Assembly (NCBI GenBank): GCA_002205965.3
Contig: NADL03000614.1
Location: forward strand, 620,001 to 684,000
DNA from: Kappaphycus alvarezii
Taxonomy: Eukaryota; Rhodophyta; Florideophyceae; Gigartinales; Solieriaceae
Length of the DNA stretch: 64,000 bases
Reading direction: 5' to 3'
The notes below the pieces were generated by a model. It saw nothing but the letters and a program-made list of their open reading frames with translations, was not told the DNA's origin and did not search any database. A program made the position numbers and the translations under genes. Below, piece after piece: positions 1 through 12,556 of the stretch. Numbering within the stretch: the stretch's first letter is position 1; every line of letters begins with the position of its first letter.

Positions 1-3000
1 GGTAAGAGGACTAGTAAAGAGATACTCAATGGCTTCGAAAAATACAAATTCGACTTAATCATTCAGATACAAGGTAAATGAGGTAAGTTGACACAAAAAT
101 CAAAGTCTTTCAAGTGGAGTAAAGTACTTCATACCCTTGGTAGCGCTAAAGAAGATGACAAAAACATAATTGGTACCAAATATAGCTAATAATACTCGAG
201 ATAGAATTGGAAATGTACACCTGTGGTTCCCTCGAAATCTATAAGACTTTCAGTGGTTACAAAAGCTAACTTTTCTCGTTTCCCAGTTTTCAGTAGATTC
301 AAGAAAGAAAAGTGAAATTCATTTTCGGGTATAGATTCCGTTCAACTTTGTACAGTGTACCAATGTTGGTCGTTGTTTACATTCATTGCTAATGAATGAA
401 ATGTTAAGGTTGAATTAGAATAATTGATTTCGACAGTCTAAATGCCAATTTTCCCTGAGGTTATCGACAATTCTCGAATATTTCTGCATTTAGTGTATTA
501 AAGACTTTTCATTGTTCTTTGAAACAGATTAAAATACTGTTAGAACTAGATGGCTGAGATGACTGATATTTGTGGTAAATTCATCAATAATTTCTGGAAA
601 TCAGGAGTCTTAAACGATGTAAAGTGGTCTTTGATTTGCGTCGGCCTATGCCGTGCACAATCGAGCTGAACCTGATTTGTTTACATTTTGAGTAAAATAT
701 TTCTGAAAGCCAAGATTTGTCAGGCTTGAGATGAATGCGGAACCTGGCCTGTATTTTTCGAACTATATGTGAGTATTCCTGTTTTTGCTGACTATGCGAC
801 TCCTTATATTTGTTGTTCCTTTTCAAAGGCACCTACTTTCACTAAAATTCAACATAACAGTTTCCGCGTTTTGCGGCTCATCTATTTTGTATACTTTTTC
901 TAGAAGCACAAAATATAAAATTGGATACATTGAATATTTACGATAGGGAACTAATTTAGCACTTGCTGTTTTTGGTGCACATTGCGCAAATGTAGCGATA
1001 GCTGAGCCTTTTCATATGATCGAAAGGGGTGGCAGTTGCATTTGAAACTCTGAATACTCATTATTGTCTACAAAATTAATTTTTGGCTGGAAGAGAGATT
1101 GATTTTTGGTAAATATCGGAATATCTTGTGTTGTCTGTTCTGAGGTATGTTTTACAACAAAATTTGGCTCTGTGAATTGATGCTTCAAAAAATGTTGTTT
1201 GGGTAATAATTGAGAATACTGTAAGATTATGTCCTACAAAGGGTATCAGTTGTGATCAGGGGATAGAAAAATTCTGATTTCTCGGTCTTGGAAATCTTAA
1301 GTTGGATAAAGTTGAATATCAATTCGTATATAATAAGAATTATGTTTAGGTAATTATCCCCAAATGTCATTAATTTATACTCAATCAATTAGTTAATTCA
1401 CAATAAAAAATATTGATTATTGAACGTCTAAGTAAAATACTTAATAACATTACGACCGAGTGATTATATTTCACTTAACGCACTAATAAACCTAAGAATT
1501 CATGCAGCTGTTAATTGGTTTATGACTGAAAACATTCATTAATGTTTGTGACAAATGGAATTATTTAATTATATTTTTATTTCAAAATAACGCGTATGGA
1601 ATGGAATTTCAATCGCTCTGAAGTGATTCTAATATTTCGAATCGACGAAAATTTAATTTTGATGTATTTGAAACTCTATGGCGAGTAATTATGGCCTAAC
1701 AATAATCATAATGTATCTATTCAGATTCAAGGAGCAGCAATTGGCCATTCAGGGCATCATATTGTATGGTACAGTATCTTGACCCGAGGGGCGGCAGTTT
1801 TGGACAAAACTGCCAAAAATAAGATTGGACCCAATTTAAATCATGAGAAATTATATTAGTATGAAATGTATAATATAATATGAAGCGTTTTTAATTTATA
1901 GTAAACCATTTTCCGTGTCATGTGTAGAACAATAATATATATAGAAGGGAAAGACATCTGTGTAACTTTTTTGCCTTCAACGGTTTGAGTCAATTGAGGC
2001 AACTGATGGTAATAGTATTTATTCAAAGGTTTGAGTTAATTGAGTTAATTAATGGTAATAATGTTTATCATGAATTAGTGAGAGTTCCAAAAAAAGTGTG
2101 TCATTATTTTGGAGCGCTTCTATGTCTGAAGTTTACAATTTTAGAAACAAACACGTGACTTTGTTTCCATTAAAATTGTGAAATGCAACTAAAATAATTT
2201 TGACAACATGCGACATCATAACTCAATGATTTTCATGGAATTGTTCACTACTCCCAGTGCTTGGAGCTATTCAAAAAACAAGAGCTAATTGGTAGAAAAA
2301 AATGAGCTTCGAATGGTTTTCTTTAAATATTATACTATATTTGAAGTATTCTACTTTTTATATAGAGAGAAATAGTACGAAAAAATCTTGTCTCCTTTCG
2401 AAAAATGAAGAAGTAGGAGATTAAAAATGCCTCAGTCTGAATAATTGTATCTTTGAGTAAATTAATCACTTCCATAATTTCGGAAAGCTTCGAATGATCC
2501 TCAAACTAGCTTTAATAGAGACCAGTGAGATTTTAGTATTCAAAATAGCTTCTCTTTGCTCGTCCTACATAAAATCTTCAAGTTAAAGGGGCAAAATAAT
2601 CGCATTCTAGTCAATTATCACTTTTGGCGAGGGATTGGCACTGTGACCCTGGAAAATGAACAAGCCTTCATTCCTCCATCACTTTTACCTGACCCAACAA
2701 ATTTTCGCATGAGTAATTTTATAGATCTCTCTTCGCAAGACTTGATGTCTACACAAGGTGAGGAAAGTTTAATAAAGGAGATAAAGTCGATAATTATCTA
2801 TCCGCATTTATTAAAGCTAATACCAATCCATTGAAGGTGCTCTACAGTACAAAAGTGAATCCAAACCGGGGACGGTCCAAGGACTAGACGTGAACTGAGT
2901 TCTGAGCTATGTAATGAGATGCTATCAAATTAGATCGACATTTTCTTGCTCTTTTGTACCTTTCGAACCATATTTTTCCTCTTCCTCGCTTTTACGGCAC

Positions 3001-4100
3001 TATTACTCGAAATAAATTGCGTTCTATAATCTCCATAATCAACCAACATGGCACGGATATGAACTTATTCACTGGTTCGAGCTCAATTAGGAACTTTGAA
3101 CTGAAGAAAGTACACAAAAAAGGAATGGTTCTATCCTAGATATTCAGTTATCTCAGCGCCTAAATTACATTGGAACTGATAAAATCGTTCGAATAATCCA
3201 TTAATTCTTCTGACCTAATCTGGTTTTACTTGGAAGGGACACATTTTTTTGCTTCCAAAATCGATCTGAAATCATCATATACGAGCGGATTTGTGTAAAT
3301 TCATTCTCACGGTTGATATAACTAACGCTCAGGGTAACAAAACTTTCTCAATATGAAAGAATCATACTTAAAATCCTTAGATCTTTTCCGAATATTTTCA
3401 CCAATGCTGTAAAAAATATCTAGTGGTTCGTGAAAACCTTCTATTAATGGTAATAACTCAGAAATATATGCGATTGTATGTAATATACCCTAGCCCAGCG
3501 CTTTTTCATGGTTGAAATGAATTGAACCATTTTGCCTTCCATTTTCGAATACAAAAACCCTGGAACACCTCCAATTTATCTTTTGATTCCTTATGACTAT
3601 ACTGTAGGAACTTAAAGAGCTTCAATTAACCCAAAGATCACCTTCACGAGATTTAATCCAATCGCAATTAATCCATGTTTCGTCCCACATCTTCATATAG
3701 ATAAGCCAGCTGACCGAAATCTATGGTACTTTCTTTACTATCCGGTGGTTCTCTCCGCTTACCATTTATTTTGTCCCTCAAGAACTTAAACTATGCAATT
3801 CTCACTAAATTCGTCACAAAAAATGTGGAGACGGCACTGATAAAAATGAAATCACGTTTTCACAAATTTCTAGAGTACTTCAGCATAAGAAGGGTAGTAC
3901 CATTTCTTTCCCAGTGCATACTCATTCCTTAAAAAGTATTATTGAGCCAAATAGATATTTCAATGATCCTTGGAAGCTAATGAGCATACTAAAATGAAAG
4001 ATCACAAGGACTCCGACAATATTCCTGATGGCACTGACAGAGATAATTTCTTCAACGTGTTCTTTACATTAGGAATCCTCAACAGGGCCTGAATGAAGCC
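1..4100. other. AT-rich gene-free stretch
   Basis: Only short open frames with no recognisable domain occur here. Composition is AT-rich with stops in every frame. One imperfect 46-bp tandem duplication lies at about 1979-2070. The frames at 2556-2834, 2954-3139 and 3723-3932 were read and show no family signature. The stretch probably consists of strongly decayed repeats, but nothing can be assigned. Confidence 0.6.
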
Positions 4101-4139
4101 TCTCGTCCAAATATGTCGAAATTATGCTCTTCATCTTTC

Positions 4140-4616
4140 CAGTACACAGAAAGGTCAAACTTTGATATAGGGAAGGAGAAGATGGAGCGAGGGAGAGATA
4201 GAAGGAAGAAATGAGAGAAGTATAGTGAAAGAGAGTTAGAGAGAGAAGGAGGGACCAAAAAAGGGAGCTGAGAGGAGAGACGGTGGTGAGGGTCTTTACT
4301 TAGAAAGAAAAAGGAGGGAGACCTGGGCTTATATAGACCTCGAGGCGAATCGACTGGTGCTTCCGGAAGATCGAAAGAGGTTTCCAGAAGCCTTATTGAG
4401 AAAGGTGAGAGGCTAACCCTAAACCTGCTTGAGAGGATCTATTTACCTTTTTGATCTGGTCTAAATATTATCAGATCAAGCTTACAGTACTGTACAGTGC
4501 AAGAGCATAACAGTCTATTTCTAGATTGTACAGTAAAACACAGTAACAGAAGTCTGTAAGCCTCTTTGCTAGCTGTGAGCTGTCAGCAGAGGCGACAGAA
4601 AGTAATTAAACTAACA
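4140..4616 (-). repeat. Candidate 3' LTR of the decayed copia element
   Basis: On the minus strand the region just beyond the copia RNase H end carries a purine-rich stretch (GAAGGGGCG) directly followed by TGTTAG at 4616, the usual polypurine tract/LTR start arrangement of copia elements. Further in are a TATATAAG box (near 4330) and GTACTGTAC-type palindromes (near 4490). The far edge of the LTR is not defined and no second LTR copy was found, so only the boundary at 4616 is reasonably supported. Confidence 0.45.
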
Positions 4617-4689
4617 CGCCCCTTCAAAACTAGAACTGACCACAATAGCGCTCCCTCAATCTCAAAAAAACAATACAAAATTAATTGGG

Positions 4690-5323
4690 AGAGCTAAGAG
4701 GAACGATGACCAACTCACGTCTAAAATTCACAGACTTGACTCGAAGCAAAGGCTTTGTCAAAATATCGGAAACTTGATCTTCGGATCGGCAATGCGATAC
4801 CCGGATCTACTTTCCAGCAAATGCCTCATAAATGAAGTGGTACCGATTATCAACATACTTATTTCTCTCGTTTATGGACTGTTCTTGGCAGAGCTAATCG
4901 ATCCTGAGTTGTCGGCGAAGATTGAAATCGGTGTAAATGTTTTGCACCCCTAACCTCACAGAGGAGATTGGAAAGCCAAATGGCTTCCTTAGAAGCAGTT
5001 CAGAGCGAAATAAATTCGTCTTCACAGGAAGACAGGGCGACACATCCTTGCTTCTTATAGCGCTATGAGATAGGCCCTCCAGACATTATTAAGGAAAAAC
5101 TCTCGGTTGATTTGCGAGTTGAGCGAAAGCCTGCCCAATCGAGTCGCTGTAACCAATACTCATATCGGAGGAAGAGGTTCGGTAACAAATACCAAGATTC
5201 ATAGTTCCCTTGAGGTAGCGATACAATCGCTTCACTTATTTTCCGGTTACTCGACTGAGGCCGTTCGCAGCGCTGCAAACGTTTTCCAACTGCAAAAACA
5301 ATGTCTGTACGATTGAATATCAT
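4690..5323 (-). pseudogene. Ty1/copia RNase H domain remnant
   Basis: Read on the minus strand, this is the C-terminal part of a copia polyprotein. The first part has the family pattern TDIVFAVG, then DWAGFRSTRKST, corresponding to the usual R-P-D-I-.-.-A-V and DWAGD...RKST blocks. About 40 codons later another frame gives VALSSCEDEFISL followed, after a stop, by TASKEAIWLSNLL. The final blocks resemble the NRYHFIYE and DILTKAFASS signatures that end copia polyproteins. Several stops and frame changes separate the blocks, so it cannot encode a working enzyme. It belongs with the reverse transcriptase and integrase relics just upstream on the same strand. Confidence 0.8.
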
Positions 5324-5375
5324 TTAATACATGAACCTTCCAATTGCGGAGTGATGTAGTGTCGACGAAGGAAGT

Positions 5376-5958
5376 TTACTGTCCTTTATCTCGGGTTTTC
5401 ACTATCTGAAAGCACCATATGATTGTCGACGGGCTTTGAGTCACTTTTTTTGAGCCTTTTGAGTATACTTTTCCTAGTAAATGCCTGGGAAAGGTGAAAA
5501 CCCTTTTCAAAAATGGTCGGACAACTTGATTTCCCAGAAACGCTTTGCTAAGACCAAAATATTTCATCTTAAAGGGACTCTTCAACTCAGTTTTGATTTT
5601 TTCCAGTCGATACTGCAACCAAGATACCATCGTCGTATAGAACAATTATTGAAACTTAGTTACCATGACTAGACAAATAGAGGCATAGTTCATGGAAGTT
5701 TCTTTCGAATCGAATATTTAAAGTTAAAAACGCGTCTAATTTTGCATACCGTTGACGTGGGGCCTGTTTCAGCTCGTGTAAGTCCTTTAAAAATATAGAA
5801 AATTGATCAGGATTGCTTCCATCACTAAAGCCGGATGGAACTTCCCTATACATCTCCTCCTCCGGATCCCCATTACGCAATGAATTCTCCGCGCCCATTT
5901 GATCACATTTGAGGTCGAGGATATTTATCAAACAAAGAAACATGCATACAACAGACAT
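5376..5958 (-). pseudogene. Ty1/copia reverse transcriptase remnant
   Basis: The minus-strand translation carries degenerate copia RT blocks. NGDPEEEMYREVPSGF matches the motif that is usually NGDLEEEIYMEQPEGF. It is followed by ELKQAPRQRYAKLDAF, matching LKQAPRQWYKRFDSF. A later frame shows LYDDGILVA in place of the usual LYVDDMLLA catalytic box, one residue short, and then KMKYFGLSKAFLG, the F-x-MKDLG-x-A-x-x-ILG block. The first catalytic aspartate block (normally QMDVKTAFLNG) reads QMGAENSLRNG, so the Asp is lost. At least two frame changes are needed. It is a dead copy, lying between the integrase and RNase H relics in normal copia order. Confidence 0.85.
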
Positions 5959-6302
5959 AGAAAAAACAGGAGCATGCGTGTCTTAGTACTCCAATCCGAG
6001 GACCTGTCTAAATTCATTGGCAACGATGCGGAATTTCGGGCCAACTTCCGGTTTCAAGTGGAAAACCTAGCGACAAGGAATTAAGTGCATTCCTGTTTTC
6101 CTTGCACCGAGTTTGAAAGTTGCATTTTCCCGAACAGGGTCTTCTTTTTTCTTGACTCCAGGCATCCGCAAATCAATGTTATCGGGAGAAGTAGCGTCTT
6201 TTTACGAAGCAGAGACGCCGACGGAGGTCAAGGGAGTATCAGCAATAAGATGTGCATCTTCTGTGGGGCTAGGAAAACCCCACCTGTTTGGCTTCCTGTA
6301 TG

Positions 6303-7220
6303 CTATAGATGAGCAACAAGGGATGACTGCACAGGAGTCATCCCGAAGTGCTGCAGGGAACCATCTGGAAATGTCTTCCACTGAGGACCTGTATCAGCTG
6401 GGAAATGGTATTTTCCGGAATTCTTTTCGAGATCTTCTGAAATACATTGAACTTCTGAAATTACAGACTCATTGAATATTTCATCTCGAGATGCAACAAT
6501 TTTCTCTTCCTCGATATCCAAAAGCTTGTAACCTTTACTTTGCAAGGAGTAACCCATCATAAGGGCTTCCCTTGAGCTTGCATCCATCTTTTTAGGGTCT
6601 CTTCTAGGGATTACATACAAGCATTGTGATCCGAATACTCGAAGATGCAATAAATTTGGAATTACCCCGTTCCAAACGAAATATGGGGTAGAGTTATCTT
6701 GTAGATCGCTGGAGGTTACTCTGTTCAGAGCATAAACAGCGGTAGAGAGACAATCTGCCCAGAAGTGATTGGCAAGACTCTTATGATGCAAACTCGAGAT
6801 GAAAAAGTTGAGAAGAGCACGATTCATTCGTTCATCAACACCATTTTACCGAGGCGTGTGTGATACGGTGAGCTGAGGTTGAATAATTTTTGAGTCGAGA
6901 AAACCCTTGAAAGCCGAAGAGAGATACTCTCCGCCATTGTAAGAACGCAACGCTTTGAAAGGGAATGGTCCTCTCCAAGAGCGGGATTTTTAATGAAATT
7001 CATGAACGTGAAGTTCCCTTAGAGCTAGACTAGTATGTTTTTCTGCGAGTGCCTTATACTTTTTGAAACATTCCAGAACCTTTGCCTTTTGCCTCAAAGT
7101 GTATCCCATATGTAGTATTCGGCAACAGATGATATAAAAAAGCTTGCGCCGCCAAGCGAAGGAATCTCGACAGGTCCCGAAACTTTTGAGTGAACCAACT
7201 TAAGGAGCTTTCTAGAGCGA
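6303..7220 (-). pseudogene. Ty1/copia integrase remnant
   Basis: On the minus strand the region reads as a copia integrase. It starts with KLVHSKVSGPVEIPSLGGASFF (residues run over two frames), continues with LRSYNGGEYLSSAFKGF, then a frame ending NGVDERMNRALLNFF, and finally an open frame (6303-6827) with HFWADCLSTAVYALNRV and HLRVFGSQCLYVIPR. Copia integrases use D, D and E. Here the first Asp (HSD) reads HSK, the second (RSDNGGEY) reads RSYNGGEY, and the NG.AER block is preceded by a stop codon. Catalysis is therefore lost in at least two places. The 174-residue C-terminal frame is the best preserved part. Confidence 0.85.
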
Positions 7221-7439
7221 TTATCCTTGTATTAGGGATCGGGATACAATACGACATGCTGAGGATACTGCAAAAGTCACTCTTTTTGATTCTTTGAGCT
7301 TAAAGCCATGCACAGCCCCATTTCTGACAATTGAATTGATCGCACTGGTGGTGATGTGTTCAAATCGTTCGGGCCATCTCGAGAAGGAAATAAGAAAGGA
7401 CACCTTAAGGTGCTGAAAACTTTTACCAGGGCCACTTAC

Positions 7440-9190
7440 AGCTTCTTGCCCTTAAAGCTGTGGTAAAACCCCTTATTTCTTCTTATTCTTCTTGGTCATA
7501 GAAAAGCGTAGGAGTTTCAGAAAACACCCCGCCACCTCCCTGTCCAGTTTTTTTCTGTCATTCATCGAAGCTTTCACCAATTTATCCATGCGGAGTACTA
7601 AGCGCACACGGGCAGATCTAGGAAGAACAGTGGCTGAAAATTTGGGTGAGGCTTACTGGGTTAAGCCCGTCTTTCTAAACCAGTGGTTTATATAGAACTG
7701 AAGATAGCTAAATACTAAAGGAAAATATAGTCTAAAAGTAGCGAATTCAGAGGTTTTCGCGTAAAAAGTAGCAAATTCAAATATTTCCCTAAATCCCGCC
7801 CTGTCGGTATCGTAAGTAGCGCTTTCATAATTTTAGTCAGCACGAGTGACGTATTCTGAAAAGATGTAAGAATTATATTGGTCCAGGTGGCATGGGATGG
7901 AAAGACAACTTTTGATTGGTAAAGCAATGATATAATATTTCAGTACGCAACTCGCCCGTAACTATTCCAGGAGTACCAGTGGGATAAAACAATGTGTCAA
8001 AAGCTGTAAGAAAAAGTGTAACGACATCAAAGTGACCAGTAGCCTTGGTTACAAGGTTACTAGTGGTTTGAGTCACAGTGCAGTAGATGCAGTAAATTCG
8101 TGTAAATCTGTAAGGCCTGTGAAGGGAATACAACAATCCATTAATATGTTACAAGCTTCCAAGTTCGTTCCTGAGAAATTTCTGAAGGTCTTTATTGATA
8201 TATATCAAATCAACTAGGCAAAATCTAATCGACTATACCGATAAAAACACAGACACAGCCTCTCCGCCCTTAATTTTTTTTCCTCCCTCTTTACTCTTCC
8301 TGCAGTACGTCTCCTGACCTATTTCTGATATTTAAAGTGAGATATGCATCTAACATCAACCTGGATCTCCTTTCCAGTCCAGTTGATATTTAAGTGACTC
8401 CAAAGATCTACCACACAGGATATATGATACATTTTAAGGTCAGAAATCGATCATGGGACAGAATAAATAGTGTTTTTTCCTCACATTCAACTGCCTATAA
8501 TTCTTTTGACCCAACTAGGTGTGATTTGAGATGTATTTACGCCCCGAAACGTTCTAAAAATGTAATAAAAACCTAGCTAAATTATGTAATTATGTACCAC
8601 CTTTACTATGGGATTTCAGGCGCAAAATTTGTGTAGAATCAAAGGATATTGAATGATAGCTCCCAATTGGGATAAAATGATAAAGAATTTCGTTTATTTA
8701 GACTACTAAAACCTATAGTCGGCATTGTTTCAGACAAGTGCCTAAATATTTCATGTGTGATATCTTAGAAGATATTTCCAGAACTATTATCTACAAGTAA
8801 TATCTGACATAACACTAATGTCCTGGAAGACAGCTCCTAAAGGATGATTGCACCGATATCGAAATCCGCAAGTAAGCATCCTGGGGTACTGAAAAATCGC
8901 CCGTCTTGAAATTGGTAAAGCAAGTTTAGTCGTCCTCAAGTATGCGATATATTTTCTAGGCATCAGAAAAGTATATAACATGTAAAACTGGCAAATTACA
9001 AGGTTGAAATAAATGCATTGAATTCATAAATGAAGATCGCGTAATGTCATTTCCTCTTTCTAAGACTGCAAATCGAGCCGATTTCTGTAGGCAGAGAGGA
9101 CTATTCGAAATTTCTAGGGGTTTTTCAGGACCTAAAAGTTTCATAATCACAGTATTCTTTCCCTTTAACCAATTTTTGAACTTGATTTTG
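7440..9190. other. No supportable gene
   Basis: Upstream (minus strand) of the copia integrase relic the sequence may still hold decayed Gag/protease, but no motif can be named. The open frames at 7492-7695, 7715-7927, 7873-8136, 8032-8217, 8394-8576 and 8787-9150 show no recognisable domain and overlap on both strands. A 5' LTR matching the candidate at 4616 was looked for and not found. Confidence 0.5.
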
Positions 9191-9559
9191 AAGCTTTTGA
9201 TGGTTTAGAATGGCATCGACTTAGTATTTTTCATGCCCATCTTCAAAGTGGAAGAGGTAGAGGGTTGTAATTTTTCTTCTATAGTTTTCGCCGTAGAGCG
9301 ACTTGAATAGAATATCATGGAATGTATTTCGAATAATTCTGGATATCAATGGATGTGAAAATTTGAAGCAACATATGACGTTGTTGATTTTTTTGAGACT
9401 TTTCCGCTACTGAAGTACAATAATAACTATCGTGCAGTCATAAACGTAATTATCCCTTCTGAATGCAAATGTTTTCGCCAAGATGCAACGAGTGATCGAT
9501 TTTGTCAAAAAGAACTTTAGAATAGCTATCAATGTTAGTGTGAAAAGAATAGAGGTGGG

Positions 9560-10925
9560 AATGTATTAGTTTCGATCATTTTTGTATTTTGAACTACCTG
9601 ATTGAGGAGACTCTGATCATATTCGATCTGATGTATAGATTCTCTGGATTTTTTAGAGGGTATACTGGGGACGACATTGTGCTTTACTGATATTTGAATA
9701 GTCTTAAAGTTTCACTAAAAGAGTGTCTCCAATAATCTTGGCTTTTTTGTGAAATCGATGGTTGTATTTGTTGATATCGCAGCGAATAATGATTTTTTAG
9801 ACCAATGAAAGTTCTCATATGTTAACATCGTCTTCATAGAAGTGGGGAATCAACAATGTCAGGTAGCGCTTGCTCGTGTGTTAGATACTTTTCCCGAGCC
9901 GCTGGGAGTACGGGAAGCAAGAGAAATAGGGCTAAATGTTCTTATTCTTGCTTTTCAAGGACTGCCCCCTAAAGTTTGTACGTTGCAGCATCAGTTGTAA
10001 ATTGTATGAGAAGGGGCGGATTGAACATAGCGAGAATTAGAGCCATACGAATTGAAAGCTTCAGGGCTTTTAAAGATTATTCTTGATAATTTACACATGT
10101 AAATGGAACTATTCTTGTTAGCTCGGTAATTGGTTCCAATATTTTGGAACAAGTGCCAGTAAACCTGCGTTCATTACTAATTAAGGCAATAAGAGACTAA
10201 ATTTCTGCCCTATTTCTATGCTATGACCTAGTTTTATTTCAACTTCCTTTCGCGGATCCAAAGTTACTCTTTTACCTGGAAATAAGTGACCTTAATACTC
10301 AGCTTCGATGAAGTCAAACGTAAATTTTGATATCTTTCCATAAAGTTTTCATTTTTCAGGGTTGAGGGACAAGTTATTGGCGTTAAAAGAGGGCTTCTTC
10401 CCATTTTTCACTTTGGATAAATATTTAATCAAGGCAGATCGTTACAAAGCGGTTCAGATAATCCTTAAGTATACCATTCGTAAGGGACATAAAAACTGCA
10501 AGGGCATTCTTTAGACCGAAAGGAGAAACCAAAAACCAAAAATGACTTTATCTAGTTCAAAATGCCTTTATTGGGATGGAAGTGTCGTTAGAAAGGGTTT
10601 GATGGTAGCCCATACGCAGGTCATTTGTTAGATTGTATTAAAAACTGATCAAAATTGCAGGTGTCTTGGGGGACAGATAGCTTTTTTTATGGTTTTTTCA
10701 ATGCTCTGTAGTCTATGCATATTCTAAGAACACCATCTTTCTTGTCTGCGAAAAGCATTGGACTCCGAATGGATCTTGCGCTGGGATAGATGCATCTCTA
10801 GTCAAGTAAATAGTTCAACTGGCATCGGAGCTCCCTTAAATCATTGCTTGAAATATAATAAAGTCCATTCTTGTGAGGGCAAGCACCACTCAGGAGTTCG
10901 ATCTCTAAATCGTCGTTTCTTTTAG
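9560..10925 (-). pseudogene. Old Ty3/gypsy pol remnant (RT to RNase H)
   Basis: No long open frame survives, but the minus strand shows a clear series of gypsy blocks in order. Near 10900-10830 is LLSGACPHKNGLYYISSNDL followed by LRELRCQLNYLLD, matching the N-terminal RT region. Near 10760-10700 is FADKKDGVLRICIDYRALKK, the KKDG-x-LR-x-C-x-DYR-x-LN block. Near 10620 is LRMGYHQ, and near 10350-10260 GHLFPGKRVTLDPRKEVEI. Near 10015-9850 is LLIQFTTDAATYKL-stop-GAVLEKQE and REKYLTHEQALPDIV, matching RNase H. Many stops and frame changes make it long dead. It is a different family from the younger gypsy elements at 23 kb and 39 kb. Confidence 0.75.
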
Positions 10926-11029
10926 GTGAAAAAGATTCTCAGTAAATAATTCTTTGAATAAACACAATATTTAATGTATATCGGCTGGTATGTCCTCTGC
11001 TTTGTCGCTTTCGTGCACTCTTATGGGCT

Positions 11030-12110
11030 TGGAAATACTGAAAATATTGAAATATATGAAGAAAAATTAATCAATAGGGGGTTCAGGGAGGCAAAACAAT
11101 GCCATTGATAATCATTAGCTATAAAAATATAACTCTATTGCTTATGATAAAATTTGTCTCGATTTTTTTAGATTTTATTATTGCAAAATTAGCTACAACC
11201 CATTGGTTTCAAATGATGGCATCGTATCATTAGCAAAATATAATTTTTGAGTATACTTCTTCATCTGAACCTCGACGATTTATTTAAGGTAAAGAAGAGG
11301 TTAATACTCACCATTTCTCATTTCCGTCATTGAAGATGCCATATCCTTGAATTGCTTACATTTTGCTATTTTATCGCGAGAAGCCTTCTCCTTAGTCAAT
11401 GTCTCAAACCTGATTGGAGCATCTTCGAGTCCGATTCAGCTTTTAATGTGATTCCTACCTCTCTTTTGTGATATAGAGTCCATCATTAGTGTGCTCTTGA
11501 CCCTAAATAGTCGACTACTAGAATCAGGGTTGTTTCTATGGACGTGCCTCCAAGAAAGTTGTCCATTTGCTTCGCCCAACTCATGATGGCCCCTTTCTCA
11601 TAAAATCATTAGATTTATTTGCTTTGGATCGCCAGTAGCCTTTCTGGTCAGTTTTTTCCCGAGGGCTGTTACTTTTTGAGTAACAGTATTGAGATCGGCT
11701 TAAGATCGTATTGAGATCGGTCCTGTGGGAGACAATGATAACATTTTCCCGAGGCAACTGCTGTTGCAAGAGATTTTCTTTCTGGGCAGGAGAATCGTGA
11801 ATAATTTGAGAGAAATGTGGCAACTCGGGAGATTTGGGGCCGTTTCAGGCCGTGTTAGCGAGCAGCATCCAGAGCCCAGATTTTCAAAAAAACAATAAAA
11901 TGAAACCTTGTCAGGGTCAATGTTCAAGTTCTAAAATTTTTGAATACATGCCCCGTTATTGGTGCGCTATTAGTTGCCTTTTTGTACAATAATTTCACAC
12001 TCTCATAATTGATCTCCTTAATTGCAGCATGCTCCAAGAAATTCACCTTTCTGTACATTTTTGAAACAATTTCCGATAGTGGCACAACTTTTTGTGGGTT
12101 TAAATCCCCG
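11030..12110. other. No supportable gene
   Basis: AT-rich DNA between the gypsy relic and the MITE. Open frames at 11581-11823, 11700-11927 and 11924-12151 overlap each other and show no domain. The last one runs into the MITE. Confidence 0.5.
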
Positions 12111-12113
12111 CTA

Positions 12114-12554
12114 GTGTCTATACGACCATGCTCTGTCCTCATATGAGGCACACTTTGTCCTCATATGAGGACAGTTTCCGTTATATTTTGGAAAGGTAAA
12201 TGTTTTGGAAGGCCGAAATTTTTACTGCAAAACAGGTTTTTCATGTTAAGTAACAGTACAGTAATTTTTACTGTACGTGCGCCCTCGTTTCTGAAACCCC
12301 CAACGATAATACGAACTACTTTTCCTTCCAAAACGTAGTCGTTTTCACAACTTCTTGCGAAGAGCGGAAGCTGGTGAGGGAAAATTGCTCTAGGCTTAAC
12401 CGAAGTCAATAATCTTGAAAAGTTTGTTTTGATAGGCCATCTACACTCATGAACTAATGCGGACGGACAAGAAATGCGTTGAGGTAAAAAAGAATTGTAT
12501 TGAAAAAAAGGGCTAAAAGTTGTCCTCATATGAGGACAACGGTCCAATAGACAC
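12114..12554. mobile_element. 441-bp MITE (TA-type) with palindromic ends
   Basis: The two ends are inverted copies of each other. Each starts GTGTCTAT, then after one or two differing bases GACC, then TGTCCTCATATGAGG. The element is flanked on both sides by TA (12112-12113 and 12555-12556), as expected for a Tc1/mariner-type target duplication. The terminal repeats contain the perfect palindrome TGTCCTCATATGAGGACA at 12156-12173 and 12521-12538, with a partial copy at 12134-12148. The interior has no transposase: the 128-residue minus-strand frame (12161-12547) lies almost wholly inside the element and has no domain. It is likely a non-autonomous DNA transposon moved by an enzyme encoded elsewhere. 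Confidence 0.75.
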
Positions 12555-12556
12555 TA

